A DNA stretch of 38,851 nucleotides, taken from contig SFLG01000022.1 in assembly GCA_004553485.1 (NCBI GenBank), forward strand, positions 1-38,851, in the 5' to 3' direction. This document shows positions 9,649 through 20,924 of the stretch, in pieces. How positions within the stretch are numbered: the first letter of the stretch is position 1; the number at the start of each line of letters is the position of its first letter. Source of the DNA: Bacteroidales bacterium. Its GTDB lineage: Bacteria > Bacteroidota > Bacteroidia > Bacteroidales > Muribaculaceae. The position numbers and the translations under genes were made by a program. The notes below the pieces were generated by a model. That model saw only the letters and a program-made list of their open reading frames with translations. It did not search any database and had not been told where the DNA came from.

Positions 9649-11022
9649 TCAGGCGTTGGCTTCGTTGTGGGCTTTGACGAGCTCGCGGAACTCGTCGAGG
9701 CTGACGGTCTTGTCTTCGAGGGTGACGGCACCCTTGACGGCGTTCATCAGCTTGAGGTCGCTGAGGCGCTCTACCAGGCGGCTGCGGGTCTCGCGGTCGT
9801 TGAGAAGGCGCTTGGCCGACTGCTCGATGGTCTCGTCGTCCATGTTGGTGATGCCGTACTGGGCGAACTGGTGGTAGGCCACACCCTTGGCGTAGTCGAG
9901 GAGGTCTTCTTCCTTGAGCTCGACATTGAGCTCGGCGCTGACTCTCTCGCGGATGAGCTGCCACTTGAGCGAGGGAAGCATGGCCTCGAACTCCTTGTCG
10001 ATGTTTTCGGCGGTGAGCTCTTCGTTGCGAGCCACAAGCCATTTTTTCAGGAAGGCCACGGGCAGCTGCATGTCGCCGTATTTGTCGATGAGGTATTTCT
10101 CGGCGTCGGCCTGGAACAGCTGCTCGCTGTTGCCGGCCAGGTCGCGGGCGATCATCTCGGTGAGGGCTTTCTTGTACTCGTCCTCGTCCTTTACCTTGTC
10201 TTTGCCGAAGACGTTGTCAAAGAACTCCTGGTTGTGCTCGGCGGGCTTGTGGACGATGATCTCGCTGATGGTCATCTGGAAGTCGCCCTTGACGTCGGCG
10301 GCGATGTTCTTGTCGAGGTTGAGCATCGAGGCAAGCTCGGCGGCGTTGCCCTCGCAGCTCTTCCAGGGGTTGAAGACAACCTTGTCGTCGACTTTCTTGC
10401 CGGCAAACTTGGCGGCCTCGTCCTTGTCCTTGAAGTAGAAGGGAGCGACGATGCCGTTGACAACCTGGATGGCGCCGGGATTCTCGTTGACGGTGCCGTC
10501 CTCGTTGAGCTGCATCAGCACGCCCTTGACGACGGCGCGCTCGTCAACCTCCTCGCCGGGGACCTGCGAACCCAGACGCTGGCACAGGTTCTTGTCCTGC
10601 TCGGCGAGCATCTCGTCGCTGACGGCGATGGTGTAGTAAGGCAGCTTGACGTCCTTGTCGAGCTTGATGTCGATCACGGGGGCAAGGCCGATCTCGTACT
10701 CGAAGGTGTAGTCCTTGTCGTCGAGGTTCACTTCCTTGACCTCGACGGGCATGGGCTCGCCCAGCACGTTGAGCTTGTTGTCGCGGATATAGTTGATAAC
10801 GGCCTCGTAAACGGTGTCGTTGAGCACCTGGCTCTTGGCCTGTTTGCCGAAGCGGGCCTTTATCTGGCCGGCGGGGACGTGACCCTGGCGGAAGCCGGGG
10901 ATGTGGGCCTCGCGGCCGATTTTCTTGAGTTCGTCTTTTACTTTCTTTTCGTAGTCAGCTTCTTCAACGTTGACAATGAATTTGCCTTCGATATCCGAAG
11001 TCTTGTCGAGAGTTACATTCAT
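9649..11022 (-). CDS. tig: Trigger factor, ribosome-associated chaperone
   Basis: The start is taken at MNVTLDKTSDIEGKF (ATG at 11022). The frame is open further upstream to 11103, but the promoter at 11130-11161 and the start of homologues favour 11022, giving 457 aa. The N-terminal ribosome-binding domain has HIPGFRQGHVPAGQIKARFG, which contains the GFRxG signature. The middle region corresponds to the FKBP-like PPIase domain, here divergent (around VVKGVLMQLNEDGTV). It ends in a helical SurA-like chaperone domain. It binds at the ribosome exit tunnel and protects nascent chains. It is the first gene of the tig-clpP-clpX-recQ series and carries its own promoter and terminator. Confidence 0.95.
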   Translation of the reverse strand: MNVTLDKTSDIEGKFIVNVEEADYEKKVKDELKKIGREAHIPGFRQGHVPAGQIKARFGKQAKSQVLNDTVYEAVINYIRDNKLNVLGEPMPVEVKEVNLDDKDYTFEYEIGLAPVIDIKLDKDVKLPYYTIAVSDEMLAEQDKNLCQRLGSQVPGEEVDERAVVKGVLMQLNEDGTVNENPGAIQVVNGIVAPFYFKDKDEAAKFAGKKVDDKVVFNPWKSCEGNAAELASMLNLDKNIAADVKGDFQMTISEIIVHKPAEHNQEFFDNVFGKDKVKDEDEYKKALTEMIARDLAGNSEQLFQADAEKYLIDKYGDMQLPVAFLKKWLVARNEELTAENIDKEFEAMLPSLKWQLIRERVSAELNVELKEEDLLDYAKGVAYHQFAQYGITNMDDETIEQSAKRLLNDRETRSRLVERLSDLKLMNAVKGAVTLEDKTVSLDEFRELVKAHNEANA

Positions 11023-11129
11023 AACTTTTGTCAATATAGGGTTTAATTTGTTTGAATTCTGATAAGCTTTTGCCTGGCAGGGACGGTGCAATAACCGTGC
11101 CAAACCGCGCAGCCTCGTTTAACGGAATG

Positions 11130-11161
11130 CAAATTTAACCAAAAATCGGCAAACCGCCAAA
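11130..11161 (-). promoter_or_regulatory. Promoter of tig (perfect Bacteroidota consensus)
   Basis: On the minus strand TTTG (11161-11158) is followed by exactly 20 bp and TAAATTTG (11137-11130). This fits the primary sigma consensus of Bacteroidota (TTTG-N19-21-TAnnTTTG). Transcription should start near 11123, giving a leader of about 100 nt before the ATG at 11022. The -33 element lies about 12 bp after the stop of the M13 peptidase gene. Confidence 0.85.
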
Positions 11162-11172
11162 CTTTTGGCTCC

Positions 11173-13182
11173 TTACCATATCACCACGCGCTCGCTCTCG
11201 GGGCGGAACATGGGCTGTCCCTCGGTGATGGAGAAGGCCTCGAAGAAGGGCGTGATGTTGCGCAGGGTGGCGTTGACGCGGTAGCGGCCCAGCGAGTGGG
11301 GGTCGATTTTGGTGCGCCGGCGTATCTCGGCATCGCGGATGTTGGCGGCCCATACGTTGGCGTAGCCGAGGTAGAAGCGCTGGTCGGGGCTGAGGCCGTC
11401 GATGTCGGCGGCGGGCTTGTCAGCCACGGCGTTGTGGTAGGCCGTGTGTGCCACCCGCAGGCCGCCCTGGTCGGCGATGTTCTCGCCGAGGGTAAGGTGG
11501 CCGTTGGCGTGCAGGTCGTCGATGACGACGATGCTGTCGAACTGTGCGGCCAGGCTCTCGGCAAGTTTGGTGAAGGCGGCGGCGTCTTCGGCGGTCCACC
11601 AGTCGTTGAGGTTGCCGTCCTTGTCGTACTGGCGGCCCTGGTCGTCGAAGCCGTGGGTCATCTCGTGGCCTATCACCACGCCGATGGCTCCGTAGTTGAC
11701 GGCGTCGTCAGCCTCGGGGTCGAAGAAGGGCGGCTGAAGGATGCCGGCGGGGAAGCAGATCTCGTTTGTGGGCGGGTTGTAGTACGCGTTGACGGTCTGC
11801 GGCGACATATACCAGCGGTCCTTGTCGACGGGTTTGCCGAAGTCGTTGAGGTTGTCTTTTACCGAGAAGTCTATCGAGCGCTGGATATTGTGCCAGTAGT
11901 TGTCCTCGGGGTCGATTACCAGCGACGAGTAGTCTTTCCACTTGTCGGGGTAGCCGATTTTTACGGTGAAGGCGTCGAGTTTCTCGTGAGCCTTGGCCTT
12001 TGTGGCGTCCGACATCCATGTCAGGTTGTCGATATGCTGGCCGAGGGCTGTCTGGAGGTTAGACACCAGCTCCTGCATCTTTGTCTTGGATGTGGGCGGG
12101 AAATACTTTGCCACGTAGAGCTCGCCCAGTGCCTCGCCGAGGATGCCATTGGGGACGGCCAGGGCACGCTTCCAGCGGGGACGCTGCTGCTGGACGCCGG
12201 TGATGGCCTGGTTGAGGGCGAAGGCGGCGTCGTTGAAGTCGTCGCTGAGGTAGGGGGCGGCGTTGCTGAGGTACTGCGCCGTCAGGTAGTCGCGCAGAAC
12301 CTGCAGGTCGGTGGAGGCCAGGATTTTGTTGACGGCCTCGAGCGAGCCGGGCTGGCCGACGATGACTTTGTCGACATTGTCAAGACCCCGGGCCTTGAAA
12401 TATCCGTCGAGGTTAACGGCGGGGTAGTCGGTCATGAGCTGTTTCATCGTCATGGGGTTGTACGATGCCGTGGGGTCGCGCAGCTCGGTGCGGCTCTTGG
12501 CGGCGCGGGCGAGTTCGGTCTCGACCTTTATGGAGTTGTCGGCGATGCGTGCGGCCTCTTTGTCGCTGTAACCGGCCAGGCCGGCCAGGGTGGTCAGGCA
12601 TTTGCGGTAGGCGTCGAGGACGGCTTTCTCGTTCTCGCCCTCGGCGATGTAGTAGTCACGGTCGCCGAGGCCCAGGCCGCCCTGTCCCCATGTCATGACG
12701 TTCATGTCGGCGTTCTTCATGTCGGGCTCCACGCCGGTGACAAAGAAGCCTCCGGCACCGGGGAGGGTGGCGATGAGGGGGATGATGCCCTCGCGCGTTA
12801 CGCCGGCGATGCTGCCGAGGTCTTTGCGGATGGGCTCGGCGCCCTCTCTGTTGCGGCGGATGCTGTCGAGGCCCTGCGCGTACAGGTCGGCGATGCGCTG
12901 GGCGTTGGTTCCGCGGGTCTGGGCTGTCTTGCTGAGCTCCTCGACAAGTCCGCGCACCTGGCGGTTGTTGAGCTCGCCCAGCTCGTCAAAGGTGCCGAAG
13001 CGCGAGTATTCGGGTTTGAGGGGGTTGGCTTTCATCCAGCCGCCGCAGGCATACTCGTAAAAGTCGGTGCCGGGCGACACACTTGTGTCAAGGTTGGCCA
13101 GGCTGATGCCTTTGGGGGTTGCTGCTCCGCAGCTGCCGGCGGCCAATGTCGCTGTTAGTGCGAATGCCATAATTTTTTTCAT
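11173..13182 (-). CDS. M13 family metallopeptidase (neprilysin/PepO-like), secreted
   Basis: The start is taken at MKKIMAFALTATLAAGS (ATG at 13182), which gives a signal peptide. The frame is open 12 codons further up, but those codons do not fit one. Residue Cys near position 18 could be a lipidation site, though the lipobox is imperfect. The mature part has the M13 N-terminal domain (GTDFYEYACGGWMKANP). The catalytic domain has NAYYNPPTNEICFPAGILQP, the zinc motif HEMTH (506-510) with GHEMTHGFDDQG, and the third zinc ligand Glu567 in LGENIADQGG. The C-terminus ends FRPESERVVIW rather than the family's common CxVW. It is expected to cleave peptides in the periplasm or at the outer membrane. 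It follows the ABC-F gene by 59 bp. Confidence 0.93.
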   Translation of the reverse strand: MKKIMAFALTATLAAGSCGAATPKGISLANLDTSVSPGTDFYEYACGGWMKANPLKPEYSRFGTFDELGELNNRQVRGLVEELSKTAQTRGTNAQRIADLYAQGLDSIRRNREGAEPIRKDLGSIAGVTREGIIPLIATLPGAGGFFVTGVEPDMKNADMNVMTWGQGGLGLGDRDYYIAEGENEKAVLDAYRKCLTTLAGLAGYSDKEAARIADNSIKVETELARAAKSRTELRDPTASYNPMTMKQLMTDYPAVNLDGYFKARGLDNVDKVIVGQPGSLEAVNKILASTDLQVLRDYLTAQYLSNAAPYLSDDFNDAAFALNQAITGVQQQRPRWKRALAVPNGILGEALGELYVAKYFPPTSKTKMQELVSNLQTALGQHIDNLTWMSDATKAKAHEKLDAFTVKIGYPDKWKDYSSLVIDPEDNYWHNIQRSIDFSVKDNLNDFGKPVDKDRWYMSPQTVNAYYNPPTNEICFPAGILQPPFFDPEADDAVNYGAIGVVIGHEMTHGFDDQGRQYDKDGNLNDWWTAEDAAAFTKLAESLAAQFDSIVVIDDLHANGHLTLGENIADQGGLRVAHTAYHNAVADKPAADIDGLSPDQRFYLGYANVWAANIRDAEIRRRTKIDPHSLGRYRVNATLRNITPFFEAFSITEGQPMFRPESERVVIW

Positions 13183-13241
13183 AACATGGTTATGTCTAAA
13201 CGTTTTGGATATTGTCAATGTTTATGCCGGGCTGTCGGCGT

Positions 13242-15223
<1,982 letters not shown>

Positions 15224-15227
<4 letters not shown>

Positions 15228-15484
15228 CTTGTCGTTTTCAGAGCTTTTTGGAGGCCGTTGCCGGCCAGCAGATTTCGGCCCGCGTTTGTTACGGTCACCG
15301 CGCGGCCGTCGGCGTCGGTGGTGATTTCGGTGAGGCCGTTGACAAAGACGGTGCTGTGGGGTTCTCTGCCGTCGAAAGGCGCTATCAGCAGCTCGTTGTC
15401 GTCTGTGACACTCACCACTGCCGGCGCCTTTTCGTAAGCTTGGCCGTCGACGATAAGTCGGTTGGCAAGGACCTTCAGTTTCAT
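15224..15484 (-). CDS. Hypothetical 86-aa protein, overlapping both neighbours
   Basis: I do not recognise this product. It starts MKLKVLANRLIVDGQ and ends LAGNGLQKALKTTR. It has alternating hydrophobic and polar residues (VVSVTDDNELLIAP, STVFVNGLTEITT), suggesting a small beta-rich soluble protein, and no signal peptide or membrane segment. The start is strongly supported because its ATG overlaps the DUF4296 stop (ATGA at 15484-15481) and its stop overlaps the ABC-F start (ATGA at 15227-15224). Such double overlap is typical of translationally coupled genes. The frame remains open far upstream, but that part is a shadow of the DUF4296 gene. Confidence 0.75.
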
Positions 15485-16260
15485 AGCCTGTATGTGCGCT
15501 GGCGGTAACGCTGCATATATGTGCGTGGGTTGAGGCGGTTGCGCACCAGCTGGATGCTGTCGATGAAGATGTCGCCGCGTTTGGCCGGACGGTTGAAAAT
15601 CATATACCCCGAGATGTCGGTAAGCGTCTTTGTGGAGTCGCTTATGAAGGCCAGCTGGTGCCAGCCTTCGCCCGAGGCCCTCGACATCAGTGTCTCTTTG
15701 GTGCCGTCGGCGTAGTTGGCGGTGATACCCCATCGCACGGGTTCGGTGGAGTTGAAGAACTTGCCGCGCCAGGTGTACGAGTCGCCCATCTTTGTATTGG
15801 CGTCGGCGTTGATGTTGAAGGTGATGATTTCGGAGGGCGAAGTGGCGCCGATGGCCATGCGCCGCGAGCGGCTCCACACGTCCACCGAGTCGCCCGAGAC
15901 ATTCAGCGCCGACTGTGCCGACAGCACGGCCGAGCTCTCGTCGAGGCGCTTCTGCAAAATCTTCTCGGTTTTTTCGTACACCTCGTCGTAGACGTCGATA
16001 TGGTGGCCGTACCACATCAGCGACGTGTCGAGCATCTGCTGGTCCACGCCGTGACGTTTGAGGATGGACTGTTTGAGGGCCTGCCGCGATGACATCGAGA
16101 CATACTGCCCGGGGTTCGACTCCACCACCGCATCGCCCACCTGGATGTCGGCCAGAAGCTCGGACATCCTGTCGGGCTCGATGACATTGTCGGGCACACG
16201 CCGGCACCCCGCTGCAACGAGCAGGGTGATTACGGCAAGTATGAGCGCCCGGTTCTTCAT
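15481..16260 (-). CDS. DUF4296 domain lipoprotein
   Basis: The start is at MKNRALILAVITLLVAAGC (ATG at 16260), a lipoprotein signal with lipobox VAAGC. The open frame continues upstream into lspA, but that part has no signal and is not supported. The product is 259 aa. Residues about 22-110 match the DUF4296 pattern of Bacteroidota lipoproteins: VIEPDRMSELLADIQVGDAV, then LDTSLMWYGHHIDVYDEVYE. The remainder (about 120-259), with GDSYTWRGKFFN, GEGWHQLAFISDSTKT and FIDSIQLVRNR, looks like a carbohydrate-binding-type jelly roll (inference from the beta-rich pattern only). The function is unknown. It lies directly after lspA, the signal peptidase for lipoproteins, with 4 bp between. Confidence 0.85.
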   Translation of the reverse strand: MKNRALILAVITLLVAAGCRRVPDNVIEPDRMSELLADIQVGDAVVESNPGQYVSMSSRQALKQSILKRHGVDQQMLDTSLMWYGHHIDVYDEVYEKTEKILQKRLDESSAVLSAQSALNVSGDSVDVWSRSRRMAIGATSPSEIITFNINADANTKMGDSYTWRGKFFNSTEPVRWGITANYADGTKETLMSRASGEGWHQLAFISDSTKTLTDISGYMIFNRPAKRGDIFIDSIQLVRNRLNPRTYMQRYRQRTYRL

Positions 16261-16264
16261 CGTG

Positions 16265-16930
16265 TCATTTCTTTTGGGCGGGTTTGGCCGTGTCCTTGGT
16301 TTCCTTGTCGGCTCCGGCATCGTGCTTGCCGCCGAGGATGCCGGCGTAGAACACGATGATGCCAAAGAAGCCCACGTTGATGGCGGCGTCGGCAAAGTTG
16401 AACACCGGGTCGAAGAACGAGAACACCTTGCCTCCGACGAGCGGTATCCACGACGGCCATGTGAACTCTATCAGGGGGAAATAGAACATATCCACCACCA
16501 TCCCGTGGAACAGTGACGCATAGCCATGTCCCCAGGGTACAAAGGTGGCCACCTCGGGGGGCAGCGGGTTGTTGAAGATTTCGCCGTAGAATATGCAGTC
16601 AAAGATGTTGCCCAAGGCTCCGGCGGCGATGAGCGAGACGCAGGCGATGAAGCCCGGCTTGCTGTCGGGCTTGCTCACCAGTTTGGTTATGAACCAAATG
16701 CAGCCGGTCACCACTATTATACGGAAAAGCGTAAGGAACAGCTTGCTCCCTATCTCCATGCCGAAGGCCATGCCGTTGTTCTGGATGAAGCGCAGATGAA
16801 ACCACGATGCAATCTCGTAGTCTTCGCCCCAGTAGAACGAGGTTTTGACCCATATCTTGAGCACCTGGTCGATGATGATTACCGCCGCGCCGATGGCGAC
16901 GGCCAGCCAGGTCTTTGAGTTCTTGGTCAT
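16265..16930 (-). CDS. lspA: Lipoprotein signal peptidase (signal peptidase II)
   Basis: The start is taken at MTKNSKTWLAVAIG (16930), where homologues begin. An upstream in-frame ATG at 16951 adds seven residues and lies just after the dksA-like stop. There are four membrane segments. Family motifs include IIIDQVLKIWVK, the Asn-rich FIQNNGMAFGM, the first catalytic Asp region AAGALGNIFDCIFYG, and VVDMFYFP followed by FNFADAAINVG carrying the second catalytic Asp. It cleaves lipoprotein signal peptides at the lipid-modified Cys in the inner membrane. A hydrophilic tail of about 25 residues (GGKHDAGADKETKDT) follows the last helix. Confidence 0.96.
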   Translation of the reverse strand: MTKNSKTWLAVAIGAAVIIIDQVLKIWVKTSFYWGEDYEIASWFHLRFIQNNGMAFGMEIGSKLFLTLFRIIVVTGCIWFITKLVSKPDSKPGFIACVSLIAAGALGNIFDCIFYGEIFNNPLPPEVATFVPWGHGYASLFHGMVVDMFYFPLIEFTWPSWIPLVGGKVFSFFDPVFNFADAAINVGFFGIIVFYAGILGGKHDAGADKETKDTAKPAQKK

Positions 16931-16953
16931 AAAATATTGATGTGCGGCCATTT

Positions 16954-17328
16954 TCAGCGCTTGGTCTTGGCCTCGACGGTGGTTGTGGCGTGGGGGACGG
17001 CGCGGAGTCGGTCCTTGGGTATGAGCTGGCCGGTGACGCGGCAGACACCGTAGGTCTTGTTCTCGATGCGCACGAGGGCGGCCTGGAGGTGCTGGATGAA
17101 CTTGCGCTGGCGCTCGGCCAGACGCGCGGCCTCTTCTTTGTCGCGGGTGCCGGCACCCTCTTCCAGGACCTTGAACGTGGGCGAGGTGTCCTGGACACCG
17201 TTGCCGTCGCTGTTCATTACCACGGAGCGCAGATTTTCAAACTCGCGCATGGCTTTGTCGAGTTTCTCCTGTATGAGCGTCTTGAATTCCTGAAGGTCTT
17301 CGTCGCTGTATCTCAGTCTTTCTGCCAT
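16954..17328 (-). CDS. DksA/TraR-family protein with degenerate zinc site
   Basis: The start is chosen at MAERLRYSDEDLQEFK (17328); an ATG at 17337 lies three codons further up. The product is 124 aa. An N-terminal coiled-coil of about 75 residues (LQEFKTLIQEKLDKAMREFE) is followed by IENKTYGVCRVTGQLIPKDR, the position of the DksA zinc finger. Only one cysteine remains of the four expected, which to my knowledge is common in the Bacteroidota form. DksA-type proteins enter the RNA polymerase secondary channel. Here the role is inferred from fold and genomic context (ileS-dksA-lspA order conserved in Bacteroidales). Confidence 0.88.
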   Translation of the reverse strand: MAERLRYSDEDLQEFKTLIQEKLDKAMREFENLRSVVMNSDGNGVQDTSPTFKVLEEGAGTRDKEEAARLAERQRKFIQHLQAALVRIENKTYGVCRVTGQLIPKDRLRAVPHATTTVEAKTKR

Positions 17329-17390
17329 AAGTAACATTGGTTGTTATCGGCTGCGCCGGGCAGCCCGGTTGGACATATTGGCAACAGAGC

Positions 17391-17426
17391 GCGGGGCAGG
17401 CGCCGTGTGTAGGGCGTCTGTCCCGC
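17391..17426 (-). terminator. Strong hairpin just after ileS (attenuator or terminator)
   Basis: Bases 17391-17404 and 17413-17426 pair over 14 positions with two mismatches, around an 8-nt loop, and the stem is GC-rich. It begins 8 bp after the ileS stop. No long U-tract follows on the minus strand, so it may reduce rather than stop transcription into the dksA-lspA genes, or protect the ileS mRNA end. Confidence 0.5.
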
Positions 17427-17434
17427 GGTCAGGT

Positions 17435-20400
17435 TTATGCTTTGGTGACGATGACGTCGACGTTGAATCCGTCGATGTCGAGATGTTCGAGTCCGGCGGT
17501 ATCCTCGGCGGGCTTGGCTTCGGCGGTGCTTATCGACTCGGCCAGAACCTGGGTGGCGATGTAGCCGCCGAATTCGGCGAGCACGCCCTCGAGGTGCTCG
17601 TCGGGAGCGAACACGAGGTTGATGCGGTCGGTGATGGCGTAGTCGCGGCCTTTGCGGATGTTCTGCATGCGGTTGACAATCTCGCGGGCTATGCCCTCGC
17701 GGCGCAGGGCGTCGGTGACGGTGACGTCGAGGGCCACGGTGACGGTGCCCTCGTTGGCGACGAGCCATCCGGGGATGTCCTCGCTGAAGATCTCCACGTC
17801 GGCGAGCTCGACGGTGCCGGTTGTTCCGTCGGGGAGGCTGATGACGGTGTGTCCGGCCTTCTCGAAGTCGGTGATGGCCTTGGTATCGAGGGCGGTGAGG
17901 GTGGCGGCGACGGCTTTCATGTTCTTGCCGAACTTCGGGCCTAACTTCTTGAAGTCGGGCTTGACGCGCTTGACAAGTACGCCGGCGTCCGAGCCCACCA
18001 CTTTAAGCTCCTTGACGTTGACCTCGCCCAGCACGAGCTGGCGTATCGACTCGAGGCGCTCGCGCTGGCTGTCGTCGCTGACGGGCACCATGATGGCGCT
18101 GAGGGGCTGACGCACTTTGATGTTGACCTTGCGGCGCAGGGCCAGCACCATCGATGTCAGTGTCTGTGCCAGTGCCATGCGGGCTTCGAGCTCTTTGTCG
18201 ATGGCTTTGCTGTCGACTTCGGGGAAGAGGGCCAGGTGCACCGAGGCGGTGGTGTCGCCGGTGAGGTCGGTGTAGAGACGGTCGGCGTAGAAGGGCGCGA
18301 TGGGCGCCATCAGCTTGGCCACGGTGAGCAGGCACTGGTAAAGGGTCTGGTATGCCGCCAGCTTGTCCTCGGTAAGGCCTCCGCCCCAGAAACGTTTGCG
18401 GTTTAGGCGCACATACCAGTTGGAGAGGTTGTCGCTGACAAACTCGCCGATGGCGCGGGCGGCGCGGGTTGGCTCGTAGTCGTCGAGGGCTTTCTGCACG
18501 TCATCGACGAGGGTGTTGAGCAGCGAGATAACCCAGCGGTCGATCTCGGGTCGCTTCTCGAGGGGGACCTGCGGAGCCGCGGGGTCGAAGCCGTCGACGT
18601 TGGCGTAGAGGGCGAAGAAGCTGTAGGTGTTGTAGAGGGTGGCGAACATCTTGCGCGAAACATCCTGCACGGCCGAGGGGTCGAATTTGAGGTTGTCCCA
18701 GGGTGCCGAGTTGGAGATCATATACCAGCGCAGGGGGTCGGAGCCGTATTTCTCGATGGCCTCGAAGGGGTTGACGGCGTTGCCGAGACGTTTGGACATC
18801 TTGTTGCCGTCTTTGTCGAGGACGAGTCCGTTGGAGATGACGGCCTTGTAGGCCACTGAGTCGAAGACCATGCCGGCGATGGCGTGGAGGGTGAAGAACC
18901 ATCCGCGGGTCTGGTCGACGCCTTCGGCGATGAAGTCGGCGGGATAGAACTCGCCGTTGTCGACAAGCTCTTTGTTCTCGAAGGGATAGTGCAGCTGTGC
19001 GTAGGGCATCGAGCCGCTGTCGAACCACACGTCGATGAGGTCGGCCTCGCGGTGCATGGGTCGGCCGTCGTCGCTGACGAGGACGATGTCGTCGACGTAG
19101 GGACGGTGCAGGTCGATTTTCTCGTAGTTCTCCTTAGAGTAGTCGCCGGGGACAAATCCGGCCTTGCGCCACGGGTTCTCGGCCATCACTCCTGTGGCGA
19201 CGGCTTTGTCCATCTCGTTGTAAAGTTCCTCTACCGAGGATATGCACTTCTCGACTGCACCGTCCTCGGTGCGCCAGATGGGCAGCGGGGTACCCCAGTA
19301 GCGCGAGCGCGAGAGGTTCCAGTCCTGAAGGTTCTCGAGCCATTTGCCGAAGCGTCCGCTGCCGGTGCTGGCGGGTTTCCACTTGATGCCTTCGTTGAGG
19401 GCCATAAGGCGCTCGCGGGCGGCGGTGGTGCGGATAAACCAGCTGTCGAGGGGATAGTAGAGGACGGGCTTGTCGGTGCGCCAGCAGTGGGGATAGCTGT
19501 GGACGTGCTTCTCGATGCGGAACACCAGTCCGCGCTGCTTGAGCCACATGCAGATCTCGATGTCGAGTGTCTCGTCATTCTCGTTCTTGGCGGGGTCGAA
19601 GGCGTTCTTGACAAACTTGCCCTGCCAGGGTTTGTATGCCTCGACGTCGACGCTGGTGCGTACAAACTCGGGGTCGAGGTCTTCGAGGAGGTAGAATTTG
19701 CCGGTGGGGTCAACCATGGGGCGGATGTTGCCGTCCTTGTCGGTGAGGTGCAGGGGCGGGATGTTGTTGAGGCGCGACACGCGCTGGTCGTCGGCGCCGA
19801 AGGTGCCGGCGATGTGCACGATGCCGGTGCCCTCGTCGGTGCTGACGTAGTCGCCGGGGATGACGCGGAAGGCACCCTCGCCGGGGTTCATCCAGGGGAT
19901 GAGCTGGGCGTAGTGCATGTCAACCAGGTCGCTGCCTTTGTATTTGGCAACTACCTCGTAGGGCACGACCTTGTCGCCCTTCTTGTACTCGTCGAGGGGT
20001 ATACCGGCGGCTTTGGCGCCGAAGAGGCTGCCCAACAGTTCGTCGGCGACGACGACGGTAATCTTTTCGCCGCTGTACGGGTTGTAGGTGCGCACGACGT
20101 CGTATTCGATAGACGGGCCCACGCAGAGCGCGGTGTTGGAGGGGAGTGTCCACGGCGTTGTCGTCCAGGCCAGGAAGTAGGGGGTGCCCCACCCTGTCAT
20201 CTCAGGCTTGGGGTCGGTGGCCTCGAACATGGCGATGCAAGTGGTGTCCTTGACGTCGCGGTAGCAGCCGGGCTGGTTGAGCTCGTGCGACGACAGGCCT
20301 GTGCCGGCGGCCGGCGAATAGGGCTGGATGGTGTAGCCCTTGTACAGGTAGCCCTTGTCGTAGAGCTGTTTGAGCAGCCACCACACCGATTCGATGTAGC

Positions 20401-20872
20401 GGTTGTCGTATGTGATGTAGGGGTCGTTCATGTCGACCCAGTAACCCATGCTGTTGGTGAGCTTTTCCCATTCGCCGGTGTACTTCATCACCTCGCGGCG
20501 GCAGGCGGCGTTGTAGTCGTCGACGCTGATTTTCTTGCCGATGTCTTCTTTGGTGATACCGAGGCTCTTCTCCACACCCAGTTCGACGGGCAGGCCGTGG
20601 GTGTCCCATCCGGCTTTGCGCTTGACGTGGAAGCCTTTCATTGTCTTGTAGCGGCAGAAGACGTCCTTGATGGTGCGGGCAAGCACGTGGTGGATGCCGG
20701 GCAGACCGTTGGCCGAAGGGGGACCCTCGAAGAAGACGAACGAGGGGCAGCCCTCACGCTCTTTTACACTCTGCTCGAAAAGGCCGCGCTGATTCCAGCC
20801 GGCAAGTACCTCTTTGTTTATGTCAGAGAGGTTGAAGCCGTTGTATTCGGGAAATTTCTTTTTATCGCCCAT
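17435..20872 (-). CDS. ileS: Isoleucine-tRNA ligase
   Basis: The product is 1145 aa, the size of the larger (type 2, eukaryote-like) IleRS found in Bacteroidota. The first ATP motif appears as GPPSANGLPGIHHVLART (HIGH equivalent, about residues 50-67). The KMSKS motif is KMSKR (691-695) in DKDGNKMSKRLGN. The editing domain (CP1) lies between them, with the threonine-rich sequence AWTTTPWTLPSN. The anticodon-binding region follows. It charges tRNA-Ile with isoleucine in the cytoplasm. It has a perfect promoter at 20925-20955 and is the first gene of the ileS-dksA-lspA cluster. Confidence 0.98.
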   Translation of the reverse strand: MGDKKKFPEYNGFNLSDINKEVLAGWNQRGLFEQSVKEREGCPSFVFFEGPPSANGLPGIHHVLARTIKDVFCRYKTMKGFHVKRKAGWDTHGLPVELGVEKSLGITKEDIGKKISVDDYNAACRREVMKYTGEWEKLTNSMGYWVDMNDPYITYDNRYIESVWWLLKQLYDKGYLYKGYTIQPYSPAAGTGLSSHELNQPGCYRDVKDTTCIAMFEATDPKPEMTGWGTPYFLAWTTTPWTLPSNTALCVGPSIEYDVVRTYNPYSGEKITVVVADELLGSLFGAKAAGIPLDEYKKGDKVVPYEVVAKYKGSDLVDMHYAQLIPWMNPGEGAFRVIPGDYVSTDEGTGIVHIAGTFGADDQRVSRLNNIPPLHLTDKDGNIRPMVDPTGKFYLLEDLDPEFVRTSVDVEAYKPWQGKFVKNAFDPAKNENDETLDIEICMWLKQRGLVFRIEKHVHSYPHCWRTDKPVLYYPLDSWFIRTTAARERLMALNEGIKWKPASTGSGRFGKWLENLQDWNLSRSRYWGTPLPIWRTEDGAVEKCISSVEELYNEMDKAVATGVMAENPWRKAGFVPGDYSKENYEKIDLHRPYVDDIVLVSDDGRPMHREADLIDVWFDSGSMPYAQLHYPFENKELVDNGEFYPADFIAEGVDQTRGWFFTLHAIAGMVFDSVAYKAVISNGLVLDKDGNKMSKRLGNAVNPFEAIEKYGSDPLRWYMISNSAPWDNLKFDPSAVQDVSRKMFATLYNTYSFFALYANVDGFDPAAPQVPLEKRPEIDRWVISLLNTLVDDVQKALDDYEPTRAARAIGEFVSDNLSNWYVRLNRKRFWGGGLTEDKLAAYQTLYQCLLTVAKLMAPIAPFYADRLYTDLTGDTTASVHLALFPEVDSKAIDKELEARMALAQTLTSMVLALRRKVNIKVRQPLSAIMVPVSDDSQRERLESIRQLVLGEVNVKELKVVGSDAGVLVKRVKPDFKKLGPKFGKNMKAVAATLTALDTKAITDFEKAGHTVISLPDGTTGTVELADVEIFSEDIPGWLVANEGTVTVALDVTVTDALRREGIAREIVNRMQNIRKGRDYAITDRINLVFAPDEHLEGVLAEFGGYIATQVLAESISTAEAKPAEDTAGLEHLDIDGFNVDVIVTKA

Positions 20873-20924
20873 TGTATATTCAGTGATGGTTGCTGTTGAA
20901 TTGTTAGCTGTTATTTTATTTTCG

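Noticed and set aside
15485..16207. N-terminal extension of the small gene frame upstream of 15484
   Set aside because: It is Arg-rich out-of-frame sequence inside the DUF4296 gene. The ATG at 15484 overlapping the DUF4296 stop is the better start.
18884..20899. Long plus-strand open frame opposite ileS (and similar ones at 13212-15209, 11296-13158, 3584-5041, 9667-11046)
   Set aside because: They lie antisense to clear conserved genes and have Val/Leu/Asp/Gly-rich composition typical of the complement of GC-rich coding DNA, with no motifs.
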